From Elusimicrobiales bacterium (GTDB taxonomy: Bacteria > Elusimicrobiota > Elusimicrobia > Elusimicrobiales > UBA9959), in contig JAQTOU010000003.1 in assembly GCA_028713125.1 (NCBI GenBank), positions 186,001-250,000 of the forward strand: 64,000 bases of DNA. Direction: 5' to 3'. This document shows, in pieces, positions 17,955-25,911 of this stretch. The notes beneath the pieces were generated by a model. The model was not told the origin of the DNA. It did not search any database and saw only the letters and a program-made list of their open reading frames with translations. The stretch's first letter is position 1. Each line of letters opens with the position of its first letter. The translations under genes and the position numbers were made by a program.

Positions 17955-19486
17955 AATTTAAACCCGGGAGCTGGCTCTGGCTGCTTGATAATGAAATGCG
18001 CCTGAGCTGGCGCGGCGTCAGCGGCAGCCATTTCCAGGTTATCGCCTGGGGCGGCGGGCTTTTATGGTTCTTTATGCACTGGGGCGCCTGGACGGCCTTG
18101 CCCGGCGGCTACGGCGTAGTGCGGGGCATGCTTCAGGTCCCTGTTTTCCTGGGAGGCATTTACTGGCTGTGCGTCTCGCTCCTGGTTTCGCAGACCATGG
18201 TGCACTCCGTGAACGCCCTGATAGTGCGCGGGGATCTCGACCTTCTTTTGTCCTCGCCGCTGTCGCAGCGCACTATCTTCCTGGTGCGCGGCCTAGGTAT
18301 CGCTGTAAGCGCGGCGCTGCTGCCGGCTTTCGCCGCGCTTCCGCTAGCGCATGCAGGGCTGCTGCGCGGGCATCCGGAGCTTATGGCGCTTTACCCGGTG
18401 GTGGCCGCCACCGCCCTGGGCTGCGCCGCGGCGGGCATACTTCTTACGATGACGCTGGTGCGCCTGCTTGGCGCGCGGCGGGCCAGGACGGCGGGGCAGA
18501 TCATTTCCGCCGTTATCGGCGTCATTTTTTTCCTGGCCTTCCAGCTCCCCAATATCCTGTCCGCCGGAGTTAAAAAAAATATCGCGGACTGGCTTAAGAG
18601 CCAGGTGCTGGACGCCGGTATCTTCGGGTCCGGCAGCGCGCTCTGGTGGCCGCTGCGCGCGATATTCGGCGAGGCGCTGCCGCTCCTCGCGGTAATTGCC
18701 GTCGGGGCCGGCGGGTTCTGGCTCGCTATCAGCCTTACTTATCGCCGCTTCATAACCGGCACGCAGGAAACTATTACCGGCGGGCGCGCCTCCGCCTCTG
18801 CGGATAAAAGCTCCGGGCATGTCTTCCGCTCCGGGCTGGTCCGCGTTCTGCTGCTCAAAGAGTGGAAACTGATCATGCGGGACATGCAGGTGATCTCCCA
18901 GGCTCTGGTGCAGATCCTGTATCTTATCCCGCTGATATTCGTGGGGCTCAAGTCGGGGCCGCTGAATCTGGTCATAATACCGGCGCTGGTGGCGGTCGCC
19001 TCCATGCTGGCCGGCAACCTTGCCTGGATCACTATCAACGCCGAGGACGCGCCGGAGCTGGTGGCTACCGCCCCGGTGCCGATATCGAAGGTGCTTGGAA
19101 TAAAAGCCGCCGCCGCCGTCCTGCCCGTGCTGGCTGTCCTGGTTCCCCTCGCAGCCTGGTGGGCGCCCCGCGGCCCGGCCGCGGCCGCCACGCTGCTCCT
19201 GTGCGGCGCCGGCGGGATGGTCTCAGCCGCCCTGATACAGATCTGGAGCCCGCGCCCAGGCAAGCGCGGCGACCTGAAGAGCAGGCAGAAGCAGGGCGGC
19301 CCCGCCGGGTACATAGAATTGCTGAGTACTATGGGCTGGATCGGGATGACCGTCTGCTTCAGCGGGCGCCTGAACTATCTGCCGGCCGCGATAGCGACAT
19401 GCTGCGTCGCCCTGGTAGTGGCCTGGGGCTCGGGAGAAAAAGCGCGGGAAGAAGTCTGGGGTATAAGGATCAGGGCCGAAGCTTGA
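17951..19486 (+). CDS. ABC exporter membrane subunit
   Basis: A 511-residue protein with about 10-12 hydrophobic segments, pairing with the ATPase encoded immediately upstream. The layout (two halves separated by a soluble stretch near residues 275-300) resembles the putative ABC exporter family rather than short ABC-2 permeases. ATGA overlap and GGAG upstream support coupling. No accessory or substrate gene sits nearby, since a tRNA follows. Confidence 0.85.
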   Translation: MKFKPGSWLWLLDNEMRLSWRGVSGSHFQVIAWGGGLLWFFMHWGAWTALPGGYGVVRGMLQVPVFLGGIYWLCVSLLVSQTMVHSVNALIVRGDLDLLLSSPLSQRTIFLVRGLGIAVSAALLPAFAALPLAHAGLLRGHPELMALYPVVAATALGCAAAGILLTMTLVRLLGARRARTAGQIISAVIGVIFFLAFQLPNILSAGVKKNIADWLKSQVLDAGIFGSGSALWWPLRAIFGEALPLLAVIAVGAGGFWLAISLTYRRFITGTQETITGGRASASADKSSGHVFRSGLVRVLLLKEWKLIMRDMQVISQALVQILYLIPLIFVGLKSGPLNLVIIPALVAVASMLAGNLAWITINAEDAPELVATAPVPISKVLGIKAAAAVLPVLAVLVPLAAWWAPRGPAAAATLLLCGAGGMVSAALIQIWSPRPGKRGDLKSRQKQGGPAGYIELLSTMGWIGMTVCFSGRLNYLPAAIATCCVALVVAWGSGEKAREEVWGIRIRAEA

Positions 19487-19546
19487 TTTCAGAGGGGCGC
19501 TAAAAATTTGCTAGAATGATTATTCAGTCGTCAATATAAGCTTTAA

Positions 19547-19620
19547 GGGCCCGTAGCTCAGTTGGTTAGAGCAAACGACTCATAATCGTTGGGTCGAAGG
19601 TTCAAGTCCTTCCGGGCCCA
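19547..19620 (+). tRNA. tRNA with CAU anticodon (elongator Met or Ile2)
   Basis: A complete cloverleaf: acceptor GGGCCCG/CGGGCCC, D arm GCTC-GAGC, anticodon stem AACGA/TCGTT with loop CTCATAA, T stem GAAGG/CCTTC with loop TTCAAGT, discriminator A, and no encoded CCA. G1-C72 is paired and the anticodon stem lacks the GGG/CCC pairs, so it is not initiator tRNA. Whether it is elongator Met or lysidine-modified Ile2 cannot be settled by eye. Confidence 0.95.
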
Positions 19621-19627
19621 GTAATTT

Positions 19628-19661
19628 AAAAGGCCGTCCTCATCAGGGGACGGCCTTTTTT
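19628..19661 (+). terminator. Terminator after CAU tRNA
   Basis: GGCCGTCC and GGACGGCC pair around an 8-base loop with flanking A- and T-runs. The A-run on the left lets it also serve the convergent minus-strand gene. Confidence 0.88.
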
Positions 19662-19679
19662 GCTTTAAGCGTGGGGGAA

Positions 19680-20783
19680 TTACGGCGCGGTTTTTTTTAC
19701 GGCTTCATTTTCCACGTAGGTATATTCCGCTTTCAGCGGGCCGCCGGGCTCATAGACGTTCAGCGTCTTGAGGACGTTCTTCAGATAAACGAATTCTTTC
19801 TGAAGCCTCCCGTCCTCCGTGTACGCTTTTATAGTGCCGTCCGGGATCTTGCCTTCCTGGCTTATCAGGTTGAATTCTTTGTCCAGGCGGACTTTCCCTA
19901 CGTACTTGCCGTTGAGCCTGAAAGTGAACAGCTCCCCGCGCGCCTGCCTGGCCACTTTAACAGTGATCCCGGACTCAGGTTCGGCGGGAACCGTTTTTGC
20001 CTCCGCCGCCGCTGCGGCAGCCGCGGGAACCGCCCTCGGGTCGGGGGGCCTGGCCAACTGGTCGTCTATGTAGTAAAACTCGGAAACAGTCTTGCCGTCG
20101 GGGCCGAACTCTTTCTTCCAGCCGTTGAGCCGGTCGTTCTTGTACGCGGCCTCCATAAGAAGCTTTCCGTCCTCCGTGAAGAACTTGAACGGGCCCTCTT
20201 TGCCGCCGGCCAGGTAATAAGCCTCTATCTGCAGCGCGCCGGAGGGGAAGAACGCTTTAAGTGTCCCGTTGGCTTTGCCGCTCATCATGGTCTTCACGGT
20301 TTTCAGGCCGCCTTCCGGGTAATATTCGGTATAGGTCCCGTCGCCTATCGAGCCCTCGGTCAGGGCAAGGACGCCGTTCGCGTCGAAAGTTTCGGTGGCT
20401 ATAGCCAAGCCGCTCTCGATGTAGACCAGCTGGCGCGTCATCGAGCTCGGGAATACGGTCTGGAAAGTCAATTTAGGGGCGGGGGCCACGGCAGCCTCGG
20501 GCAGGGCCGTAGAAATTTCTATGCCTGTTTCCGTTGAAACCGCTATCGCAGCGGGCAGGGCGGCCGTGAGCTCAGCGGGCGAGGCCGGGGCGGGATCGGA
20601 CTTCTGTTCCTGTATATCGGACTTGTTTATGGTGAGCGAGCCGTATTTTGTCTTGACCAGCAAGGCCCCGTCCATTTCGCCGGTGACTTCTCCCTCGAGT
20701 TTTGCCCCGTCCTTTAATATAAAAGTATCGGCCCGGCAAAAGCCCGGCAGCAGCAGTATAAAGGTATAGATCAGCAGTTTCAT
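19680..20783 (-). CDS. Exported MORN/YwqK-type repeat protein
   Basis: A 367-residue protein with a signal peptide (1-18, ending GFCRA). Residues 19-60 form a small beta domain (DTFILKDGAKLEGEVTGE...LTINKSDIQ). Residues about 115-365 contain several MORN-2-type repeats (YTEYYPEGGLKTVKTMMSGKANG and similar), with a Pro/Ala linker near 240-262. Such repeats occur in proteins loosely called YwqK-family antitoxins, but no toxin is near, so that name is not used. The role is probably envelope-associated. GGAGG precedes the start and TAGAAT lies about 20 bases further upstream. Confidence 0.75.
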   Translation of the reverse strand: MKLLIYTFILLLPGFCRADTFILKDGAKLEGEVTGEMDGALLVKTKYGSLTINKSDIQEQKSDPAPASPAELTAALPAAIAVSTETGIEISTALPEAAVAPAPKLTFQTVFPSSMTRQLVYIESGLAIATETFDANGVLALTEGSIGDGTYTEYYPEGGLKTVKTMMSGKANGTLKAFFPSGALQIEAYYLAGGKEGPFKFFTEDGKLLMEAAYKNDRLNGWKKEFGPDGKTVSEFYYIDDQLARPPDPRAVPAAAAAAAEAKTVPAEPESGITVKVARQARGELFTFRLNGKYVGKVRLDKEFNLISQEGKIPDGTIKAYTEDGRLQKEFVYLKNVLKTLNVYEPGGPLKAEYTYVENEAVKKTAP

Positions 20784-20851
20784 AAACCCTCCGATATCCT
20801 ATTCTACTAAAGAAAGGCGGGAAAACGAAAAATATGCGCGTATTCCAGGCC

Positions 20852-20880
20852 TTGACAGAATGATACCCGTCTGGTATCCT
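20852..20880 (+). promoter_or_regulatory. Promoter with palindromic operator for the rrf2-ferredoxin operon
   Basis: TTGACA, exactly 17 bases, then TATCCT. The palindrome GATACC-N5-GGTATC (20862-20878) fills the spacer and enters the -10 box, so a bound dimer would block RNA polymerase. The predicted start lies 4-5 bases before the ATG at 20891, leaving no room for a Shine-Dalgarno site. Confidence 0.75.
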
Positions 20881-20890
20881 ATTAATCTGA

Positions 20891-21286
20891 ATGAAACTTA
20901 TAAATAGAAATGTGGATTATGCGGCCAGGGCCCTTATCTTCATGGCCAGGGCTAATAAACCCACCGTTTCCGTCACCCAGATGCAGGAAGCGGTGAACGT
21001 TGCCAGGCCTTTCCTGCGCAAAATACTGCAAAAGCTCCACAGGACCGGAATACTGCAGGCCGTAAAAGGCAAAGGCGGCGGTTTCGCCCTGGCCCGGACC
21101 CCCGAAAATATCAGGCTGAGCGATCTTGTGGCCGCGCTGCAGGGCCCGCTGAAAATAAGCGAATGCGTCTTCGGTAAAAAAATCTGCCAGGACCACGACG
21201 CCTGTCTTCTTCGCCACAGGATAGAAGCGATAGAAGCGCGGATGCTCCTGGATATAGAAGGGATAACGATACAAGACCTGGTATGA
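20891..21286 (+). CDS. Rrf2-family transcriptional regulator
   Basis: A 131-residue winged-helix regulator. The N-terminal part (DYAARALIFMA, FLRKILQKLHRTGIL, GKGGGFALA) is the Rrf2 DNA-binding domain. Cys92, Cys99 and Cys105 lie where IscR and NsrR hold their Fe-S cluster, so it probably senses Fe-S status, oxygen or nitric oxide. The palindrome in its own promoter suggests autoregulation. Its stop overlaps the ferredoxin start by ATGA, so both are controlled together. Confidence 0.92.
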   Translation: MKLINRNVDYAARALIFMARANKPTVSVTQMQEAVNVARPFLRKILQKLHRTGILQAVKGKGGGFALARTPENIRLSDLVAALQGPLKISECVFGKKICQDHDACLLRHRIEAIEARMLLDIEGITIQDLV

Positions 21287-22170
21287 AAACAAAAAGACAA
21301 ATAATAAACATAGACGAAGCGAAATGCGACGGCTGCGGCAACTGCGTCACCGGCTGCCATGAGGGCGCCCTTCAGGTGATAGACGGCAAAGCCCGCCTGA
21401 TCAGCGATCTGCTCTGCGACGGGCTCGGCGCCTGCATCGGCGAATGCCCGCAGGGCGCGATCAAGATAGAAACGCGCGAAGCCGTTCCCTACGACGAGGT
21501 TAAAGTCATGGACGGCATGGTGAAGCAGGGGGCAAATACCATAAAAGCCCACCTTAAGCACCTTAAAGACCATGCCCAGAAAGCCTTCCTTAAGCAGGCT
21601 TACGATTATCTCGAAAAGCATAATATCCCGAACCCGCTGGAGGAAGAACTTATGGCGCACGATAAAGAGCACAAGCACGGCGAGCACCACCACGGAGGTC
21701 ACGCCCACGGCGGCTGCCCCGGCAGCCGGACCATGGACCTGCGGGGAGATGCCGGCGCCGAAGAGGCCGCCGAAGGCCAGGCCGCGAAATCGCAGCTGCG
21801 GCAGTGGCCCGTACAGCTGCACCTCGCTTCGCCTATGGCGCCGTATTTCCAGAAAGCCGACGTCGTGGTAGCCGCGGACTGCACCGCTTTCGCCTACGGT
21901 AATTTCCATAATGATTTCATAAAAGGCAAAGCCATAGTGATAGCCTGCCCCAAGCTGGACGACGGCCAGGAGATCTACGCGGAAAAAGTCCAGGCCCTGA
22001 TAGAGGATGCGAAGATCAACACGCTCACTGTGGTAACTATGGAAGTCCCCTGCTGCGGCGGGCTGCTTGCCATGGTTAAGCAGGCCGCCGCGGCCGCCAG
22101 CCGCAAAGTCCCGATAAAGAGCATAGTGATAGGCATCCAGGGCGGCATTAAAAGCGAAGACTGGGCCTGA
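21283..22170 (+). CDS. Ferredoxin-like Fe-S protein with His-rich linker
   Basis: A 295-residue protein. The first cluster motif is complete (Cys15, 18, 21, 25). The second is C-x5-C-x3-CP (Cys45, 51, 55), missing one ligand, which is usual for this family. Residues 126-142 are strikingly His-rich (HDKEHKHGEHHHGGHAH), followed by a GCPGSR motif. The C-terminal half (about 175-295) is a separate alpha/beta domain with ADCTAFAYG and EVPCCGG. It lies after, and overlaps, the Rrf2 gene, a pairing common in anaerobes. It is likely an electron carrier or Fe-S/metal stress protein. Confidence 0.85.
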   Translation: MKTKRQIINIDEAKCDGCGNCVTGCHEGALQVIDGKARLISDLLCDGLGACIGECPQGAIKIETREAVPYDEVKVMDGMVKQGANTIKAHLKHLKDHAQKAFLKQAYDYLEKHNIPNPLEEELMAHDKEHKHGEHHHGGHAHGGCPGSRTMDLRGDAGAEEAAEGQAAKSQLRQWPVQLHLASPMAPYFQKADVVVAADCTAFAYGNFHNDFIKGKAIVIACPKLDDGQEIYAEKVQALIEDAKINTLTVVTMEVPCCGGLLAMVKQAAAAASRKVPIKSIVIGIQGGIKSEDWA

Positions 22171-22182
22171 AAGGTCCGGCAG

Positions 22183-22223
22183 CGGGGCCGGCCTCTTCGA
22201 CCGGGCTGAATATGCCGGCCCCG
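22183..22223 (+). other. GC-rich hairpin after the ferredoxin gene
   Basis: A perfect 10-bp stem (22183-22192 with 22214-22223, CGGGGCCGGC and its complement) 12 bases after the stop. There is no T-run, so it is not a classic terminator; it may protect the mRNA 3-prime end. Confidence 0.45.
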
Positions 22224-22307
22224 AAACTCAAAAAACCGGATGACAGGGCGGGGCCGGATGTTGTATCTTTCCCTTAGGCGCTTAAGTTTTTTGGTTCAGA
22301 GGTTATT

Positions 22308-22994
22308 ATGAAAAAAGTACTTTTCCTTCTCCTTCTCGCCGCCGCGGGCGGCTACTGGCTGCTCCTGACCAAGCCCGGCCTGTATTACAATAAGACCATG
22401 GACTACAGGAACTTCACCGTGAACGCGCGCGGGGCCCTGCCGGAAAAAGTTGAACCCGTGCTGGACAAGGTTTACGATAAAATTTCGGTCTCCGAATTTT
22501 TCAGCCAGGATAAAAAGTTCAACATCTACCTGGCCGGCGGGCACGGCGATTTCCTTTTCTTCACCCCTTTCCTGCACGGCGATTATACCAGGCTGAATCC
22601 CCTGAAGGGCTACATTTTTATAGCCGCCGCGGACTTCGACAAGGACGAGGCGCGCGTCGCCCCCGGCGCGGCCGCGCACCGGGACCTCGACGTAGAAATA
22701 ACGAGGGCCGCCGCCCGTGAAATGGCGAGGGGCGTAGTGGAACCGCTCTCGTTCCTGCTTATGGACGAATGGAAATTGCGGGGCTTTTCGGAGCGCCTCT
22801 CCGGCGGAACGGGTGAATACCAGCCCCCCGACATCTGCAAGAGCGAAGATCCCGCCATGCTGGATTTAAAATACGGCATGGCGGTGGATTATGCCATCAA
22901 GGTGGACGGGCTGACCATGACGGAACTGCTGCGCAAAGACTATAAATATGAGAATGTGAGGGACGCGGTGAAGAAGCAGAACTGCGGCGGCTAG
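22308..22994 (+). CDS. Membrane-anchored peptidase-like protein lacking HExxH
   Basis: A 228-residue protein with an N-terminal anchor or signal (1-22). The order ITRAAAREMARGVVEPL ... LMDEWKLRGFSERLSGG ... LKYGMAVDYAIKVDGLTMTELLRK parallels gluzincin-like peptidases, in which HExxH is followed by a W-x-x-EG-x-AEY segment and a YG-x-x-V segment. Here the HExxH position reads AAREM, so the metal site appears lost. I infer a catalytically inactive relative; the similarity is by pattern only. AGAGG lies before the ATG. Confidence 0.55.
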   Translation: MKKVLFLLLLAAAGGYWLLLTKPGLYYNKTMDYRNFTVNARGALPEKVEPVLDKVYDKISVSEFFSQDKKFNIYLAGGHGDFLFFTPFLHGDYTRLNPLKGYIFIAAADFDKDEARVAPGAAAHRDLDVEITRAAAREMARGVVEPLSFLLMDEWKLRGFSERLSGGTGEYQPPDICKSEDPAMLDLKYGMAVDYAIKVDGLTMTELLRKDYKYENVRDAVKKQNCGG

Positions 22995-22996
22995 GC

Positions 22997-23581
22997 TCAG
23001 CGGGCTCCCGCCCGCTGGATGAACTCCTGGTATCGCTTGTTAAAATTCTCCATCGAGGCGGTCTCCACGGCCGCGAAGTTTTCGCACCATTTAGAGTAAG
23101 CGGGGTCTTTAGCTCCCTCGGCGGCGTTCGGGCAGCCGAGCGCGAGGGAGCCGATGCCGCTGGAATAATCCTCTTCGAGCTTGAATAATTTTTTAGTGTA
23201 CTGCCCCTGCAGGCTGAAGCCTTCGGGGTCTATCGGCGTTTTTGCTAATTCCCCCAACAGCTCCTCGCGCCCCGAGTTATAAGCGGCGAGCAGTTTGTCC
23301 GCGGCCAGTTCTTTTTCCTGCTGCCGGACGACTTCCAGGGCCGCCTGCTCTTTTACTCCCGCCGTAGAGGAAGCCCCGTAGAAATAAACTCCGGCGCCGG
23401 ACAGGATGCCGGCTATAAGCGCTATTGTAAGGAAAGGACTGGCTTCCGTTTTTTGCGGCCCGGTCTCGGCCTCCTCCGGCTGTGCCGGTTTAGCTATTTT
23501 TTTAAGCAGCTCATAGCAGAGCCCGCAGTAAAGCGCGTCTTCGCTATTATGCTCATAGCCGCATTTGGGACATTTGATCAT
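22997..23581 (-). CDS. Zinc-ribbon membrane protein
   Basis: A 194-residue protein with an N-terminal zinc ribbon (CPKCGYEH ... YCGLCYELL: Cys4, 7, 19, 22), a Glu/Pro-rich linker, one membrane helix (about 49-69) and an extracytoplasmic helical region of about 120 residues with several Cys. The function is unknown; zinc-ribbon single-helix proteins of this layout are common and poorly characterised. It converges with the peptidase-like gene with 2 bases between stop codons. Confidence 0.7.
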   Translation of the reverse strand: MIKCPKCGYEHNSEDALYCGLCYELLKKIAKPAQPEEAETGPQKTEASPFLTIALIAGILSGAGVYFYGASSTAGVKEQAALEVVRQQEKELAADKLLAAYNSGREELLGELAKTPIDPEGFSLQGQYTKKLFKLEEDYSSGIGSLALGCPNAAEGAKDPAYSKWCENFAAVETASMENFNKRYQEFIQRAGAR

Positions 23582-23638
23582 CGTTTTCCCCGCCAGATGC
23601 TAATAATACCAAAAAATAACCGCGCCGGGCCCGGCGGG

Positions 23639-23667
23639 TTTACACCCGTATCCGTATTGTATAGGAT
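23639..23667 (+). promoter_or_regulatory. Promoter of DUF1848 gene, leaderless type
   Basis: TTTACA, 17-base spacer, TAGGAT, then exactly 6 bases to the ATG at 23674. The predicted transcription start falls on the start codon and there is no Shine-Dalgarno sequence. Confidence 0.65.
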
Positions 23668-23673
23668 TGCCTT

Positions 23674-24612
23674 ATGCACATTATCAGCGCCTCCCGGCGT
23701 ACGGATATACCGCAGTATTACGCGGAATGGTTCAGGGCCAGGCGGAAGGCCGGTTTCGCCGAATACAGGACGGTCTACGGCGGGGGAGCCGCGGGTTATT
23801 TCAGGGCCTCGCTCGAGCCGGAAAAAGTGCTCGGCTATCTTTTTTGGACCAAGTACGCCGGCCCTTTTCACGCCGAGCTTAAAGCGCTGCGGGAAGAAAA
23901 GACCCCTTATGTTTTTCAATACACGATAACAGGCTACGGCAAAGAAACAGAGTCTGGCATCCCTGAGCGGGCGGCGGTAATAAAAGATTTCATTAAAGTC
24001 GCAAAATCGCTCCCCGGACCTGAAAGTATTCAATGGCGCTATGATCCGATATTAATTTCCACAAAAGTCTATACACACGCCTGGCACCGTAAAAACTTTA
24101 AGGAAATTGCGGCCAGGCTGTCGGGCCATACGCGCGTAGTGAACGTAAGTTTTACCGAACCTTATCAGAAAGCTATAGATAAAGTCCCTGAGGGTCATGA
24201 GATCACCTGGCGGCGGACCGATAAACAGCGGGCAGCGATCTATAAAAAATATCCCGGACTGCGGGCGGCAGGCGAGCTGGAAATAAAGCTGCTCGATGAC
24301 TTGGCGGCTATAGCCGGGGAATACGATATGCAGCTGCGCGTCTGCTGTAACTCCGAGTATACGGATAGATTCCCCGCCGCCCAATGCTGCGGCGCCGAAC
24401 TGTTCGCCCCGTACGGGCCGGTTATTAGCTGGCAGGTAGCCGCTTTGCCTCCCGGCCCTTCGCGCGAAAGCTGCCGCTGCGTGAAGACCGTGGATATAGG
24501 CATGGACAATACCTGCCCCGGCGGCTGTTTTTATTGTTATGTTATGACGACTCCGGATATGGTCGCGGAGAACTTTAAACACCACGATCCGAAGTCGCCG
24601 CATTTGCGGTGA
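23674..24612 (+). CDS. DUF1848-family protein with C-terminal radical-SAM-type cysteines
   Basis: A 312-residue protein. The N-terminus (IISASRRTDIPQYYAEWF) and later FWTK, WRYDPI and VVNVSF blocks match the DUF1848 family. Near the C-terminus Cys281, Cys285 and Cys288 form CX3CX2C (TCPGGCFYCYV), a 4Fe-4S radical-SAM-like motif placed at the opposite end from normal; Cys224, 225, 238, 239, 267 and 269 may bind a further cluster. The reaction is unknown. It has its own promoter and no Shine-Dalgarno site. Confidence 0.82.
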   Translation: MHIISASRRTDIPQYYAEWFRARRKAGFAEYRTVYGGGAAGYFRASLEPEKVLGYLFWTKYAGPFHAELKALREEKTPYVFQYTITGYGKETESGIPERAAVIKDFIKVAKSLPGPESIQWRYDPILISTKVYTHAWHRKNFKEIAARLSGHTRVVNVSFTEPYQKAIDKVPEGHEITWRRTDKQRAAIYKKYPGLRAAGELEIKLLDDLAAIAGEYDMQLRVCCNSEYTDRFPAAQCCGAELFAPYGPVISWQVAALPPGPSRESCRCVKTVDIGMDNTCPGGCFYCYVMTTPDMVAENFKHHDPKSPHLR

Positions 24613-24650
24613 GGCGGTAAAGTTTTGGTATCATAGCGAAAGAGCTTCTT

Positions 24651-25592
24651 ATGTCAAAAACAAATCCATATCAGTCAGCAGTGGACGCCGCGCATAAAAA
24701 ATACCGGGCGACCAGGGGAGGCAGGAACGCCGATTTCATCCCCGCCCTGGCCAAGATGGACCCGAAGCTGTTCGGCATCGCCCTCGTCGGGGTGGACGGC
24801 AAGCGCGCGAAAGCGGGGGACGCCGATACTCAGTTCAGCATCCAATCTATTTCCAAGGTTTTCACGCTGGCCTGCGCGCTGCAGGCGGTCGGGGACGAGG
24901 CCGTCCTTGAAATGGTCGGGGCCGACGCCACCGGCCAGGCTTTCAACTCTATCATGGCCATAGAGCAGACGAAAGGCAAGGAGATGAACGCTTTCGTCAA
25001 CCCGGGAGCCATCGCCGCCACAAGTTTGATAAAAGGGAAGACTAAAGCGGAGAAATGGGCCAGGATCCTGGGCATCCACGAGGACTTCGCCGGGCGGAAG
25101 CTGAAAGTGAACCAGGAAGTTTACAAGTCCGAAGCTGACACTAATGAGCGTAACCGCGCCATAGCCGTGCTGATGCACTCCTATAAGCGGCTCTATTCCG
25201 ACCCGCTCGTCACTACCGACCTTTACACGCGCCAATGTTCCCTTTCGGTCACCGCATCCGACCTGGCGGTCATGGCGGCCACGCTAGCTAACGGGGGTAA
25301 AAACCCGGTTACCGGCAAGCAGGTGATAAATCAGAAATACGTTCCGCGCATCCTGTCGGTCATGGCCACGGCCGGCCTCTACGACGACTCCGGCATCTGG
25401 CTCTACCGCGTCGGCCTCCCCGCCAAAAGCGGCGTCGGCGGCGGCATCATCGCCGTAGCCCCCGGCCGCTTCGGCATAGCGGCCTTCTCCCCGCCTGTAG
25501 ACCCGGCCGGCAACAGCGTCCGCGCCCAGAAAGCCATCGAACATATAGCCGCAGCCCTCAGCGCTAATCCCTACAATACCCGACCGCTGTGA
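24651..25592 (+). CDS. glsA: Glutaminase
   Basis: A 313-residue cytoplasmic enzyme of the serine-dependent beta-lactamase-like glutaminase family, hydrolysing L-glutamine to glutamate and ammonia. The catalytic SxxK is Ser66-Ile-Ser-Lys69 in FSIQSISKVF. Other family blocks: VNPGAIAATSL, NERNRAIAVLM, YTRQCSLSVTASDLAVMAATLANGGKNPVTGKQV and KSGVGGGI. The length matches bacterial GlsA. TATCAT at 24629-24634 is a possible -10. Its glutamate could feed the aminotransferase encoded downstream of the tRNA. Confidence 0.94.
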   Translation: MSKTNPYQSAVDAAHKKYRATRGGRNADFIPALAKMDPKLFGIALVGVDGKRAKAGDADTQFSIQSISKVFTLACALQAVGDEAVLEMVGADATGQAFNSIMAIEQTKGKEMNAFVNPGAIAATSLIKGKTKAEKWARILGIHEDFAGRKLKVNQEVYKSEADTNERNRAIAVLMHSYKRLYSDPLVTTDLYTRQCSLSVTASDLAVMAATLANGGKNPVTGKQVINQKYVPRILSVMATAGLYDDSGIWLYRVGLPAKSGVGGGIIAVAPGRFGIAAFSPPVDPAGNSVRAQKAIEHIAAALSANPYNTRPL

Positions 25593-25736
25593 TATGGAGT
25601 ACCTTTATAGCGGCGGCCGCGGCGCTTTTTTAGCGTTTATGACCAAAGTCTTTAGGAAAGCCGTGGAATTATCAAGCGGCCTGATGCCGGCCGGGGGTGT
25701 CTTTTTTCTTTAAGTTTGGTAATATATAAAGGTACT

Positions 25737-25808
25737 GGTGCGGTGGCCAAGTGGTAAGGCGAGAGTCTGCAAAACTCTTATTCGTGGGTTCGATTCCCAC
25801 CCGCACCT
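25737..25808 (+). tRNA. tRNA-Cys (GCA)
   Basis: Acceptor GGTGCGG/CCGCACC, anticodon loop CTGCAAA giving GCA, T arm GTGGG-TTCGATT-CCCAC, and discriminator T as expected for tRNA-Cys. CCA is not encoded. The upstream 144-base gap contains no gene; TAATATATAA just before it may be the promoter -10 region. Confidence 0.96.
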
Positions 25809-25863
25809 TAAAATTTCAGCGTTTAAGCAGCCCGGCGCAAGCCGGAACCGGGGAAATCTCCCT

Positions 25864-25880
25864 CCTGCCGCCCGGCAGGG
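25864..25880 (+). other. Short hairpin in leader of the aminotransferase gene
   Basis: CCTGCCG and CGGCAGG pair around a tight loop about 35 bases before the aminotransferase start. It is in the 103-base stretch between tRNA-Cys and the gene. I see no recognisable riboswitch fold and no T-run after it. Confidence 0.35.
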
Positions 25881-25911
25881 TAGAAAGAGGAGAGCCCCCA
25901 GGGGTTTAAAA

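Noticed and set aside
19547-19620. Initiator tRNA-fMet
   Set aside because: Position 1-72 is a G-C pair and the anticodon stem lacks three consecutive G-C pairs, so it is an elongator-type CAU tRNA.
19680-20783. YwqK-type antitoxin of a toxin-antitoxin pair
   Set aside because: The protein has a signal peptide and no toxin gene is adjacent; the label rests only on MORN-like repeats.
25809-25911. Riboswitch upstream of the aminotransferase
   Set aside because: There are short GC hairpins but no recognisable conserved riboswitch core and no terminator/antiterminator pair.
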